51,722 bases of DNA from Gemmatimonadota bacterium (GTDB lineage Bacteria > Gemmatimonadota > Gemmatimonadetes > Longimicrobiales > Gaopeijiaceae): assembly GCA_028875075.1 (NCBI GenBank), contig JAPPGF010000022.1:1-51722 (forward strand), given 5' to 3'. The stretch's first letter is position 1; the number at the start of each line of letters is the position of its first letter. The notes under the pieces were generated by a model, which saw nothing but the letters and a program-made list of their open reading frames with translations, ran no database searches and was not told where the DNA came from. Position numbers and translations under genes: made by a program. Positions 17,414-26,340 of this stretch are shown piece after piece.

Positions 17414-17446
17414 TGCACCGGTTTCTCTGAAGGGCGTCGGCACGGC

Positions 17447-18163
17447 ATGCCGTTGCGGGACTTCAAGGCGCTGACCTTCGATATGTATGGAACCCTGATC
17501 GACTGGGAGACGGGGATAACGCGCGCGCTGCGACCTCTGACGGACCGGGTCGGCCGCGAGATGTCGCGAGATGAAGTGCTGGAGGAGCACGCGCGGCACG
17601 AGTCGTACCAGCAGCAGGCCACGCCCACGAAGCGGTACCGGGACGTCTTGGCGGTCGTGTATCGACGCCTCGCGGAGCAGTGGCGGATCACCGTGGACTG
17701 GGATGAGTGCGTCCGGTATGGCGAGTCCGTGCAGGAGTGGCCCGCCTTTCCGGACTCGGCCGAAGCGCTCACGTACCTGAAGGGCCACTATCAGTTGTTC
17801 GTGCTCAGCAACGTCGACAACGAGAGCTTCCAGCGGAGCCGCGAAAAGCTCGGCGTGGCCTTCGACGGCGTCTATTCCGCGGAGGACATCGGGAGCTACA
17901 AGCCGTGCGAGCGCAACTTCACGTACATGATCGAGCGGATGGCCTCGCTCGGGATCGACAAGTCGGTAATCCTGCACACTGCGGAGAGCATGTACCACGA
18001 CCACCTGCCAGCCAACAGGGCGGGGCTCCGAAGCTGTCACATCCACCGGAGGTCGCAACGGGACGGCTACGGGGCAACCATGCCCCCGGAGGAGACAGCG
18101 CACTGTGAGTTCAGATTCGACTCGATGGCCGAGTTCGTCCAGGCGCATCGTGCCACCCTTTGA
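17447..18163 (+). CDS. HAD-superfamily haloacid dehalogenase type II
   Basis: 238 residues. Motif I is FDMYGTLIDWETG with the nucleophilic Asp at ~11. Motif II is LSNVDN (Ser ~119), motif III is the Lys in YKPCERNF (~151), and the type II closing segment is HTAESMYHDHLPANRAGL (~179). This layout matches (S)-2-haloacid dehalogenases and their relatives, which hydrolyse C-halogen or related bonds. Many members are annotated so without proof. The start has no strong ribosome site but lies shortly after the VanZ stop, suggesting an operon. Confidence 0.85.
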   Translation: MPLRDFKALTFDMYGTLIDWETGITRALRPLTDRVGREMSRDEVLEEHARHESYQQQATPTKRYRDVLAVVYRRLAEQWRITVDWDECVRYGESVQEWPAFPDSAEALTYLKGHYQLFVLSNVDNESFQRSREKLGVAFDGVYSAEDIGSYKPCERNFTYMIERMASLGIDKSVILHTAESMYHDHLPANRAGLRSCHIHRRSQRDGYGATMPPEETAHCEFRFDSMAEFVQAHRATL

Positions 18164-18178
18164 CGAGCGACGTCGCCC

Positions 18179-18871
18179 ATGACGAGACCCGCCGCGCTGA
18201 TCCTCGCCGGCCTGCTGGCGCCGACCCCCTCGTTCGCCCAGTCCACGCTGTTCCTGCGCGTGGCTCCGGAGGCAGAGCGGGTGTCCGTCGAACACATCAA
18301 GAAGGTGACGATCGGTGGTGGATCAAGCTCCAGCGCGTCGTCCGCATCAGGCCTGGCCCTGTCGGCGAATCTGAGGGTCGGCGCCCAACGGGAGTTGCCA
18401 GGGAAGTGGCTGCTGGGCGTCGAAGTGGAAGGCACGCTCTCCGCCCAGCGCGTGATCGAGGGCACGATCCATCCGACTCCGAACGGCAACGTCCACGACG
18501 TCTGGCCGGGCAGCTGGGACTACAGCGACCGGTACGGGACGGGCTTCAGCGTCTTGGTCGGCCGACGGTTCGGAAACGGCGGATCGCGCGGCTATGTCTT
18601 CGGTGGAGCGCGGCGGATGTGGACCGAGTTCGCCACCGGGGGGGTCAATCCGGCAAACGGGGAGGCCGGCGAAGATCGCGATACATTCGCCAGGACACCC
18701 TGGAGCGTGGGCATCGGCGCCCTGCTGCGTCGCGAGTGGCCCATCGACGTGCGGGTCCGCTACTCTTGGTCCTCCCTCGACTGGATCATCTCTCAGGATT
18801 CCTTCAGGCTCGACTACCGGTACAACACCGGCGCCCTGTCCGTTTCGGTGGGAGTGGGGTTCTCCTCCTGA
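18179..18871 (+). CDS. Outer-membrane beta-barrel protein
   Basis: 230 residues with a clean signal peptide (MTRPAALILAGLLAPTPSFA). The mature part shows alternating amphipathic strands (GLALSANLRVGAQREL, WLLGVEVEGTLSA, YVFGGARRMWTEFA, VRVRYSWSSLDWI, ALSVSVGVGFSS), as in eight-stranded OmpA/OmpX-like barrels. It ends in a hydrophobic strand without the usual terminal Phe. The start follows the HAD stop by 15 bases. No specific family is recognised and the function is unknown. Confidence 0.75.
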   Translation: MTRPAALILAGLLAPTPSFAQSTLFLRVAPEAERVSVEHIKKVTIGGGSSSSASSASGLALSANLRVGAQRELPGKWLLGVEVEGTLSAQRVIEGTIHPTPNGNVHDVWPGSWDYSDRYGTGFSVLVGRRFGNGGSRGYVFGGARRMWTEFATGGVNPANGEAGEDRDTFARTPWSVGIGALLRREWPIDVRVRYSWSSLDWIISQDSFRLDYRYNTGALSVSVGVGFSS

Positions 18872-19087
18872 CGCTCCGGACCCGCCCTCCGCGTGATGGC
18901 AGTGCGCGTGGCGGCGTGGCTATCGCCCAACGGGGACGGTCACCCTGTCGGCGAAGCCGGCCGAGCGAGATGCCTCGGAGGCAGAATGGGGATTCCTGCA
19001 GGTGCACGCTGCTCTTGAAGGTCCAGCGGACCTCGGCAGCTAGGTCACAGCCGTCAGACGAGCCGGCCTCCATGGCACGAGCCGCTG

Positions 19088-20485
19088 CTATTCGCTTACG
19101 TCTACGGCAAGCTGCTCGACTGCTTCAAGCGTTTCGCGCACGTCATCCCACGTCGTGTTGTGGTTGACGATACACAGCCGCAGGACGAACCGCTTGTTGA
19201 CCATGGTGGACGACAAGAAGGCCCGCCCGTCCCAGAAAATGCGCGCCAGCACCTTCTGATTCATGTCGGCCAGCGTGTCCTCGTCGAGACCGCCGGGGTT
19301 GACGCGGAAGCACACGATCCCGAGGGACTCCGATACCAACTCCAGCTTCTGGCTCTTTCTGGCGTAATCCGCCGACCGAGCGGCCAGTTCGAGTCCGTTC
19401 CCGATGGCCGCCCGGAACGCCGCCATCCCGAAGGTTTGGATCGACATCCAGACCTTCAACGCGCGGAAGCCGCGGCTCAGTTGAATGCCGTAGTCCGCCA
19501 GGTTGGCGTGTTTCGCGCCCCACACGGAATCCTGCAGAACGTCGTGCTGAATCGAGAAGGCGCGTTCGAGGGTGGCGATGTCGCGAACCAGGACGCAACC
19601 GGCCTCGTACGGCTGGAAGAGCCATTTGTGCGGATCGACGTTGATCGAGTCCGCCCGCTCCATTCCCTCAAGCGCTTGGGCCCCGCGCGGCACCAGGACC
19701 GCAAAGCCACCGTAGGCCGCGTCGACGTGGAACCACACCCGCTCGGCAGCGCAGACGTCGGCCAGGGCAGGCAGCGGGTCGACCTCGCCACGGCTCGGCG
19801 TGCCGGCGTTCCCGCAAACCACTGTCGGCGTGTACCCCGCCGATCGGTCCGCGACGATGGCTTCCGCAACTTGGCCCGCGTCGATCCGGCCTGACCGATC
19901 GGTCGGGAGCACCCGAATCAGATCCGGCGAGATGCCCACGATGCGTGCGGCCCGGATCTGCGCGCTGTGGCTCTGATTGCTCATGTAGGCGACCGGGCGC
20001 TCCGGATTGCCAGCCGCCTCGCGTGCCGCTACGAACGCGTGAAGCGCCGCCGAAGACCCGCCGCTGGTCATGAGCCCGCCCGCCCCCTCCGGCAGTCCGA
20101 ACCACCGCCGGAACCAACCGACCACTACCGCTTCGATCTGGCTCGGGCCGCTGGCCGTGAGCCAGGTTGCGGCGTTGACATTGAAGCCGGACGCCATGAA
20201 ATCGGCCAGTACTCCCGGCCACGTGGGGCAGGTCGGCACGAACCCGAACGATCGCGGATGATCGAGCCTCAGCGTGTTGTTCAGCACATCCCGGGCCGCC
20301 CGGTCGATTACGTCTCGTGCCGGCCGGCCGGACTCCGGCGCCTCTTCGTCCAACTGATGAGCGAGAGCTTCCTTGAAGTCGCCCTCCCATGCCCTCTCAT
20401 CTGGCAGACGCCCACTCCGCTCTATCAGGATATCCGCCACATGATGCGCAAGGTCGCGCATCGTCTCCGGTGCCATTTGCAACAT
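19088..20485 (-). CDS. PLP-dependent group II decarboxylase
   Basis: 465 residues of the aromatic-L-amino-acid/glutamate decarboxylase fold. Visible features are LTASGPSQIEAVVVGWFRRW, GGLMTSGGSSAALHAFVAAR, His174 in SNQSHSA that would stack on the cofactor, HVDAAYGG (Asp255) and the PLP lysine K287 in NVDPHKWLF. Near the C-terminus, SSTMVNKRFVLRLCIVNHNT is typical of aromatic amino-acid decarboxylases. The substrate may be an aromatic L-amino acid such as tryptophan, tyrosine or DOPA, but close relatives differ. It is the first of two such enzymes in the window and stands alone on its strand. Confidence 0.9.
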   Translation of the reverse strand: MLQMAPETMRDLAHHVADILIERSGRLPDERAWEGDFKEALAHQLDEEAPESGRPARDVIDRAARDVLNNTLRLDHPRSFGFVPTCPTWPGVLADFMASGFNVNAATWLTASGPSQIEAVVVGWFRRWFGLPEGAGGLMTSGGSSAALHAFVAAREAAGNPERPVAYMSNQSHSAQIRAARIVGISPDLIRVLPTDRSGRIDAGQVAEAIVADRSAGYTPTVVCGNAGTPSRGEVDPLPALADVCAAERVWFHVDAAYGGFAVLVPRGAQALEGMERADSINVDPHKWLFQPYEAGCVLVRDIATLERAFSIQHDVLQDSVWGAKHANLADYGIQLSRGFRALKVWMSIQTFGMAAFRAAIGNGLELAARSADYARKSQKLELVSESLGIVCFRVNPGGLDEDTLADMNQKVLARIFWDGRAFLSSTMVNKRFVLRLCIVNHNTTWDDVRETLEAVEQLAVDVSE

Positions 20486-20672
20486 TTCTTGCTCGACTCC
20501 CTACTGTGAAACAGCTGGAAATGGTCCCCGAGCGCGCACCTCATCAGCCCGCGCCCCTCTCCCCGCAGCGCATGACCGCGCTGGCTGTGCACCGATGCTA
20601 CGCAGCGTCCGTTCAGCCCGGCAACCCCGTGAACGGCACAGCTTCCCTCGTCCCCCACACCGAGCCCTTCCC

Positions 20673-21071
20673 GTGAACGACATTGTCTTCCTCGTGCTGG
20701 CCGTCTTCTGGGCCCTAGCGGCCATCGTCTTCGCCATCCTCTACATCCGGCTGCGCTGGGTAGTGCTCCCGGCTAGGGAGCGCGAGGCGCGCAAACACGC
20801 GGTGGCGCGCAGCACGGCCGTCACGCGAGGTCAGGCGTTCGAACACCTGGCGCCCTTCATGCAGGACTTCGGCTACAATCCCAGGGACACCCGCTTCCTC
20901 GGAAGCCCCATCGATCTTGTCGTATTCGACGGCCTTAGCGAGAGCGATGTGCGGGAGATCGTCTTCTTGGAGGTCAAGACAGGCCAGTCCCAGCTGAGCG
21001 CGCGTGAGAGGGCAGTGCAGAAGGCCGTGCAGGAACAGCGGGTTACGTGGCAGGAGCTGCGAGGTCCATGA
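20673..21071 (+). CDS. Membrane-anchored endonuclease-like protein
   Basis: 132 residues from GTG 20673. An N-terminal transmembrane helix (VFLVLAVFWALAAIVFAILY) is followed by a charged helix and a PD-(D/E)XK-like core: TRGQAFEHLAPFMQDFGYNP, then GSPIDLVVFDGL (Asp) and IVFLEVKTGQSQLSARERAV (Glu-x-Lys). This matches the family annotated as Holliday-junction-resolvase-related (Endonuc_Holl), whose true substrate is unknown. All expected catalytic residues are present. No ribosome site is strong, and the alternative start at 20595 would lose the membrane anchor position. Confidence 0.82.
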   Translation: MNDIVFLVLAVFWALAAIVFAILYIRLRWVVLPAREREARKHAVARSTAVTRGQAFEHLAPFMQDFGYNPRDTRFLGSPIDLVVFDGLSESDVREIVFLEVKTGQSQLSARERAVQKAVQEQRVTWQELRGP

Positions 21072-21464
21072 GGTCGGATGCGAACTTCCGTCCGAGCGAG
21101 TGCCGGCCTCGTCGCCGCTTGAGCTTGAGCCCCGCAGTCTCGCGGCCTTTCTCCACCAATCCCGAGCCAGCGAGCGGCTCATGGACTTGCAGTCCGCGAT
21201 CGCCCGCGCCCCCAACTCCGACGGCATCGGACGCCGGCGCCGCAGGAACACTGCCACTCGACGCTCAAACCAGCCCGGCTACGAGCGCTCAGCGACGAGA
21301 TCCGCATCGTCGGCCGCGCCGTTTCGGTCGCGAGACGGCTTTAGGGCACACGTTTGCATCCTGGAACTCGACAGCGAGCGATTGGAACCACCCCGAAGTT
21401 CGGCCGTCGCCTGGTTGTGACCGCATCCTTGATGTCGAGTCTCATGGTTAATCAGGAAAAGACG
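21072..21464. other. Gap at the left border of the low-GC island
   Basis: The first part keeps host-like GC; AT content rises after about 21420. Short frames (for example ALSDEIRIVGRAVSVARRL ending near 21340) look protein-like but lack starts. They are possible fragments of an earlier gene. Confidence 0.3.
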
Positions 21465-22574
21465 ATGAATAATCCGGGCCGAAACGATCCCTGCTGGTGC
21501 CAATCCGGTAAGAAATACAAGAATTGTCACCTGAACAGAGACCGCCAACCGAAAGATAATCCGTGGCGTGCGGTCGAGGTCAACAAAAAGGCATTCAAGA
21601 AGAAGAAATGTTGCGCTCAAGGCGGCATCTTGGGCTCCTGTAGAGGTAACATCATAAGGGCTCACACCGTTTCCCATGGCCCAAATCTTAGCAAGATCTC
21701 TAGGAACGGAAAGGTCATTCAATACTGCTTTAGTGAGAACAGCGGTAACCTTGTTGCATCAGAGATCGGAACTAAGAATGCGTCCGTATTCTATGGCTTC
21801 TGCATGCAGCATGATCAAGCGCTGTTCTCCTGCATTGAGAATGAGGACTTTGTCGGAAGACCTAACCAATGCCTCGCGGTGGCATATCGGACATTAAGCC
21901 GGGAGCTCTACGGAAAGGATGCATCAAGCCACCTAAGGGAGACGTTGCGTGGCACAGACAAAGGGAAATCACTCTTCGAGCAGGTCCTTGTTCAAGAGAT
22001 GCTCGACGTTGTCGACTGTGGGAACGAAGCGTCTCGGAAGGAGCTGAAAGTCACTCACGACAAACTCACTCAGGCTCTGGCCAACGGTTGCGCGGATGTA
22101 CTTCGCTCCTTGGTCATGGAGTTTGACGGTGAACTGCCTTTCATGCTTGCAGGGGCTTGGTCTCCCTTAACGGACTTCTTTGAAAATGAACTTCAATCAG
22201 GATACGCTGACCAATTGCTGGATCAGATCTTTTTGTCGAGCTTCGCAGGGGCGGGAACCGGCTATCTCTGCATCTCCTGGATGGACGATGAAAGCGCTCC
22301 TGCCCAAGTCATTGCTGATCAAATTAGCGGGCTAGCGAAGGACAAACAGGCCGAGGCGTTCCTACAGTATGCCACAAAACACATCGAGAATGTCTTCTAT
22401 TCGCCTGACTGGTTTGACGCTCTGATCTCTGATCAAAAGAAGCAGTTGAACGTGCTGGCAGCAAGTGGGCTGGATTCTCTCGGCAGTATTCCGGATGCCG
22501 CTATCCGTCTTGATCTGGACTTTGCTCTCCCCTGCGCAACGCATGTCTTCTATTCGAACGGCACGTCCGGATAA
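21465..22574 (+). CDS. SEC-C motif zinc protein, possible defence-related
   Basis: 369 residues, ATG 21465 behind GGAAAAG. The N-terminal SEC-C zinc motif is complete: C10-x-C12 then SGKKYKNC21-H22. Residues ~45-75 add a second Cys/His cluster (KKCCAQ...SCRGNIIRAHTVSHG), and ~120-140 carry GFCMQHDQALFSCIE, together suggesting a treble-clef, HNH-like metal site. The remaining ~200 residues are helical and unrecognised. Codon use (AAA, AAT, GAT, ATT) is much richer in A+T than the neighbours, a sign of transfer. Proteins with an N-terminal SEC-C motif often occur in mobile or defence loci, which fits the IS5 relic and nuclease-like gene next door. Its function remains unknown. Confidence 0.8.
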   Translation: MNNPGRNDPCWCQSGKKYKNCHLNRDRQPKDNPWRAVEVNKKAFKKKKCCAQGGILGSCRGNIIRAHTVSHGPNLSKISRNGKVIQYCFSENSGNLVASEIGTKNASVFYGFCMQHDQALFSCIENEDFVGRPNQCLAVAYRTLSRELYGKDASSHLRETLRGTDKGKSLFEQVLVQEMLDVVDCGNEASRKELKVTHDKLTQALANGCADVLRSLVMEFDGELPFMLAGAWSPLTDFFENELQSGYADQLLDQIFLSSFAGAGTGYLCISWMDDESAPAQVIADQISGLAKDKQAEAFLQYATKHIENVFYSPDWFDALISDQKKQLNVLAASGLDSLGSIPDAAIRLDLDFALPCATHVFYSNGTSG

Positions 22575-22646
22575 GCCCGCCCCAAGTACCCCTGCTCAGG
22601 AGGATCTGGAGTTGCCCTCTTCCGTGGATACGTCAACGCTTTGGAC

Positions 22647-22799
22647 AGGAGGTGTCCCGATGCCGAAGACCCATCTCGCATATCCGCCGGAGTCCCTACG
22701 CGGGGGAAACTCCTTCGGCAGCATTCGCCACTGACAATCCGTGCGCGCCGCATGGAGGATTGCGGTGGAGAGCCCCGCCTCCAACCTGCCGCGACCGGG
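22647..22799 (-). mobile_element. IS5-family transposase relic (N-terminal fragment)
   Basis: The minus strand reads GRGRLEAGLSTAILHAART, then DCQWRMLPKEFPP, which is the diagnostic start of IS5-group transposases (...AILYLLRTGCQWRMLPKDFPP...). A weaker GGYARWVFGIGT matches the following YFRRWVRDGT region. The catalytic DDE part is absent and the reading ends soon after. No terminal inverted repeats were found. It is a dead fragment between the SEC-C gene and the DUF6998 gene. Confidence 0.65.
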
Positions 22800-22822
22800 T
22801 ATGATGTCAAGATGTGCGTCGG

Positions 22823-23293
22823 TCATATTGGAGGCTTTCTCTTTTCTGGCAGTCGGTCACATTCCGGAACGTCTTCGGCGAGTTTGGAGAGTTTCTTCAG
22901 GGAAATCGGCCGCTGACCGTTCTTCCGCATCTTGTCGGCGGCACGCCACGCGACTACACCTGGACCATTGAAGACTACTCGCATTCGACCACCCTTCGGA
23001 CGATGCAGAACGATCAGGTGCTGAGGTTCGTAGCGGATTGCGACATGCGTGCCCTGCGTGAGCTTGATCTCGACGTCCCTGCTGTCACTCGTCTTCGCAT
23101 CATGCCCCTGGGTCGAAGCGGGGTTGAGGTCCAGACCGAACATATACGCGGCCACCACTTCGCCGATGCTCCCGACAAGATGCCCATCGAGCGTGAACTT
23201 GCGACCGGGGAACATTCGTTCGAGACCGGCGGACGCGGTGTAAAGATCATCAAGGTAGCAGGCGACCTTTGCCCACTTAGTATCTGCACTCAT
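22823..23293 (-). CDS. DUF6998 protein, PD-(D/E)XK nuclease-like
   Basis: 156 residues; ATG 23293 has GGAGG seven bases upstream. The sequence fits the DUF6998 pattern: FPGRKFTLDGHLVGSIGEVVAAY, then GHDAKTSDSRDVEIKLTQG and HLIVLHRPKGG, VVFNGPG and ISLKKLSKLAE. The spacing Glu45 - Asp65 - Glu75-x-Lys77 fits a PD-(D/E)XK catalytic centre. Similar proteins are found near restriction and toxin genes, so a role in DNA cleavage or element defence is plausible but unproven. It is convergent to the SEC-C gene across the IS5 relic. The C-terminus is Lys/Pro-rich. Confidence 0.8.
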   Translation of the reverse strand: MSADTKWAKVACYLDDLYTASAGLERMFPGRKFTLDGHLVGSIGEVVAAYMFGLDLNPASTQGHDAKTSDSRDVEIKLTQGTHVAIRYEPQHLIVLHRPKGGRMRVVFNGPGVVAWRAADKMRKNGQRPISLKKLSKLAEDVPECDRLPEKRKPPI

Positions 23294-24419
23294 TCCACCG
23301 CCTCCATTTCGCCGAACGCATCGACCTCGTGCCTACTTAGCGCATCCGCCAAGCGATTGGGTCTCGCGGCGATCGCACCTTCCTAGCACTACATGCACAC
23401 GGGCCGAATCGCCCTTGGCGATGCGTTTTCGATTGCGACAGGCCCATGGAGCTAGTGGATGAGCTATTGCAACCAGGGCTACAATCCACACACGACGAAG
23501 TCGTGTTCCAAAGCCTAGACTCGCGACAAACCGATTCGGACGCGTTTGACGCTCTGCTTGACGTTCGTGGGTCGCTGTCGACAAAACACGCGAAAGGGCT
23601 CCTGCCACGTCTCGTCAAGGGTACCCCGGGAGAACGCGGAAGACACAGAACTGACGTATCCGCGTCGAGCCCTCGTCGTCGACGCCAGGGATTTCAACGA
23701 GGAAACCGACAGGGAATAGCATCAACAACATCCACATCGAACCGAATCATCCGGGAGAACGCGCGCTTTTCCTATTCCGTGTCCTTCTCCAGTTCTTCTT
23801 CCCCGCCCGGAGTGCCAGCTAATGCTCTAGAGCTGGAACGGCGAGACAATACGGCCGCGACACGAGAGACGTCAGGGCATTCGTTCTCAACCTGAAAATG
23901 TTCATCACGGTGCCCTTGGACCCTCTACACTCTTCTGGAGACCCAGGCGGCTGTGGCGGATCACGCGAAGCCCTCCAGCACACTGGCCACCCCCACCGGG
24001 CGGGCGGTAGGCACGCTGCGACGCGAAGCCCGTCGGGTCAGGTCTATCCCAGTGCACCGTCCGCTGACAACCACGCATCCATGACTGCGGAGCCGAAGGC
24101 CGTTCAGTACGCTTCGAGGGAGTGGATCACCCGGTCACGAGCTTGCTCGTACGTCGGGCCGGCGCGCTTCGTCGAGCGAGGTTGAGGCCACGGCGGCCGC
24201 AGACCCCAGCCCGACCACGACGCTTGGGACGTACGTGGCAGCGCGCCGCGCATCGCGCCGCTTTGGCAAGCGCAATCACCCGGCCGGACTGGACTGCGGC
24301 GACTGCTTCGCCCATGCGCTCGCCAAGACGACCGGCGAGCCGCCGTTGTTCAGGGACGAGGATTCCGCGCGAACTGATATCGACTCCGCGTGATCGGGCG
24401 GCCGCGGTCCGCCCCGTCG
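23294..24419. other. 1.1 kb gap without an intact gene
   Basis: AT content falls back towards the right. Apart from the frameshifted relic at 23630-23822, several long frames exist on both strands, but their composition is that of chance GC-rich reading. It is the likely decayed remainder of the island. Confidence 0.4.
23630..23822 (+). pseudogene. Frameshifted C-terminal relic, family unknown
   Basis: One frame reads ENAEDTELTYPRRALVVDAR, then DFNEETDRE and TAG at 23717. The next frame continues NSINNIHIEPNHPGERALFL, then FRVLLQFFFPARSAS and TAA at 23820. Both pieces look like real protein (acidic/aliphatic balance, few Arg/Pro shadows) and join with a one-base shift near 23715. The family is not recognised. 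Confidence 0.3.
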
Positions 24420-24869
24420 TCACGCTCCAGAGCGATCGCAGTCGCCGCAAAGCAGGAACATGCCCATCGTCACCCAGAGCAACGGCAGCGCGGCGTCCAG
24501 GAGTATCCACACGAGGGCGACGGTGTCGCTCCCTATCGCGGTGAAGCCCGGGCTGATCTGGTTGAACCAGTTCCACAGGAACATGATGCCGAGGAACGAG
24601 CCGCCGTAGAAGTGCGTGTTGGCGGCCACGATCTCCCGTGTCATGGCGCTCCCGGACCCGGCGCGCTCGGAGTCCCGCTTGCGTAGCCAGCCGAACAGCA
24701 CGCCCAGGGCCAGGGGAACCAACATCAGCCATCCCAACACGTCCCAAACGGGGCTGTATGGGTTCGCTTCGGTCGACGTGTAGTAGAGCGGCTCCACGAC
24801 GGTGTGGACGGCGACGACGATGGCCATCACGACCAGAACCACTCCGCTCGCGCGCTTGAACGTGTCCAT
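24420..24869 (-). CDS. Small multi-spanning membrane protein, function unknown
   Basis: 149 residues; ATG 24869 follows GGGAGGAA by five bases. Four membrane segments are visible: ~9-27 (VVLVVMAIVVAVHTVVEPLY), 42-60 (VLGWLMLVPLALGVLFGWL), ~90-105 (FYGGSFLGIMFLWNWF) and 117-141 (VALVWILLDAALPLLWVTMG). The loop between helices 2 and 3 is charged. The protein ends with CGDCDRSGA. I do not recognise a named family. It lies in the same direction as the AAC and rhodanese genes to its right, but 405 bases separate it from the nearest. Confidence 0.75.
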   Translation of the reverse strand: MDTFKRASGVVLVVMAIVVAVHTVVEPLYYTSTEANPYSPVWDVLGWLMLVPLALGVLFGWLRKRDSERAGSGSAMTREIVAANTHFYGGSFLGIMFLWNWFNQISPGFTAIGSDTVALVWILLDAALPLLWVTMGMFLLCGDCDRSGA

Positions 24870-25274
24870 GACTTCCTCCCTGTCTTGCGCTGGAGAACTG
24901 CCGGCCCCGACGAGCGGGGCCTGATAGGGCACCCGCAGCGAACCGCCGGGCCGCCGATCCACGCCCCTTGCGGCAGCCCTCTTGCCCTCTTCTCCCATAG
25001 CGCGGGCCGCCAAGCGGGGCAACCCGACATGGCCGTCCGTCGGGCGGGACACCACGGATGAGTGTTCGGCCGGCCTCCGGCGTAGGCCCGTCTCCCTCGA
25101 CGTAGTCGGGATGCGCAGCCGGGCCGTGCCGAGCCCCTCGCGGCCTCGCAGGCGCGCCGAACCCGGTCGGGGCCAGAGCGCCAGCCATCCGAGCGGTACG
25201 GCGAGGCCCACGACTGCGTGGTTTCCGCGTCCCAGGTCAGCGGTTATCCGCTCGATACGGCTGGCCGCCGGGAC
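24870..25274. other. Gap upstream of the small membrane protein
   Basis: It holds the ribosome site of the downstream gene and otherwise no recognised element. Frames across it are arginine/proline-rich shadows. Confidence 0.35.
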
Positions 25275-25781
25275 CTACTCGACACGAATGTCGAAGTGCA
25301 GGACCTCCTCGCGGGTGCCGAGCCCGCTGTAGAGGTTGATCGCCGGATCATCGCCCCGGTCGGCCTGCACAAAGACGACCCAGCCACCGCGCCGTTCGGC
25401 GATCGCCTTCGTCTCGGCGATGAGCGAAGTCGCGATGCCCCGCCGGCGATAGCCTTCGGCGACGGCAAGGTCGTAGATGTAGAACTCCGAACGTTCTTGC
25501 TCGAACTTGGGCAACTCGTAGGCTGCGAGCGCGCCGACGATCCGCTCTCCGTCGAGCGCCACGAGCCCCACGAACGCGGGATTGGCGAGAAGCCGGGCGA
25601 TGTAGTGCGGCCCGGGGCGCTTGGCCCCGTACGTGCCGGGTTCGTCGAAGACGGTTGCGAACAGATCGAGCATGCCGAGGAAGCGTCGTTCGTCCCCCGA
25701 CGTCAGGCGACGAATGTCTGCGGCGGCGCCGCCTACCGCCTCCTTCTCCAGGGCTTCATGGCCTTCGCGGCTCCCGGTCAC
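25275..25781 (-). CDS. AAC(3)-I-type aminoglycoside N-acetyltransferase homologue (GNAT)
   Basis: 168 residues from GTG 25781; the start is uncertain because no clear ribosome site exists. It closely follows the AAC(3)-I sequence pattern: MLDLFATVFDEPGTY, GLVALDGERIVGALAAYELP, KFEQERSEFYIYDLAVAEGY, then RRRGIATSLI (acetyl-CoA P-loop), VVFVQADRGDDPAINLYSGL and GTREEVLHFDI. AAC(3)-I enzymes acetylate gentamicin/fortimicin-type drugs at N3. A chromosomal homologue of this quality may act on aminoglycosides or on a related endogenous amine. The gene has no integron or IS context here, so recent acquisition is not indicated. All GNAT motifs are present. Confidence 0.88.
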   Translation of the reverse strand: MTGSREGHEALEKEAVGGAAADIRRLTSGDERRFLGMLDLFATVFDEPGTYGAKRPGPHYIARLLANPAFVGLVALDGERIVGALAAYELPKFEQERSEFYIYDLAVAEGYRRRGIATSLIAETKAIAERRGGWVVFVQADRGDDPAINLYSGLGTREEVLHFDIRVE

Positions 25782-25905
25782 GGGTCGAAGGTCGTGTCCG
25801 GACGTCTGCGTTCGTGTTTCCCGCACTGGAACACGGAGCGGTTCAGGCGGGGACCGGTCGCTGCCGGGGCGGCGGACGTCGCCCCCTCGCGGCACCCTCG
25901 CCTGG

Positions 25906-26301
25906 TCAGCACCCGCAGGCGATCTGGGTTCCGATCTGCGCGTCCGTGCCCTCGGTCGCGTACCCGTCGCGCTTCCACCAGTCGAGGCCGCCGATGAGTT
26001 CGCGCACCTCGAAGCCCAGCATCAGGAGCTTGAACGCCGTCTTGGTGGAGGCGTTGCAGCCGATGCCGTCGCAGTAGCAGACGTAGAGCTTCGATCGGTC
26101 GAGCGACGCCGTCGACTGGGCGCTGATCTCCCGGTGCGGCAGGTTCAAGGCGCCCGGGATGTGCTCCCGCGCGTAGGCCTCGGCGGAACGCCCGTCCACC
26201 ACGACGACGGGCTCCTCCCGGCCCAGCGCTTCGTAGACGTCCCACGAGTCCGTATCGAAGGCGAGCTTCTGCTTCAGGTGAGTCAGCTGATCGGTGTTCA
26301 T
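25906..26301 (-). CDS. Rhodanese-domain protein
   Basis: 131 residues, ATG 26301, with a single rhodanese fold: VVVVDGRSAEAYAREHIPGA, LNLPHREIS, then the active-site region CYCDGIGCNAST (Cys77 most likely catalytic, Cys75 and Cys82 nearby) and LLMLGFEVRELIGGLDWWKR. The end has a further CGC. The loop CDGIGCNAS is longer and richer in Cys than the usual six-residue loop, so sulfur or redox chemistry other than thiosulfate transfer is possible. It has a long leader with a predicted promoter and a GC-rich hairpin. Cytosolic, with no signal peptide. Confidence 0.85.
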   Translation of the reverse strand: MNTDQLTHLKQKLAFDTDSWDVYEALGREEPVVVVDGRSAEAYAREHIPGALNLPHREISAQSTASLDRSKLYVCYCDGIGCNASTKTAFKLLMLGFEVRELIGGLDWWKRDGYATEGTDAQIGTQIACGC

Positions 26302-26340
26302 GTATGGCTCCGGTTCCGGGGATCCGGATCCCGGCCGCTT

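Noticed and set aside
19019..19033. AGGTCC-AGC-GGACCT hairpin after the first decarboxylase
   Set aside because: Short stem and no T run; a chance hairpin is likely at this GC content.
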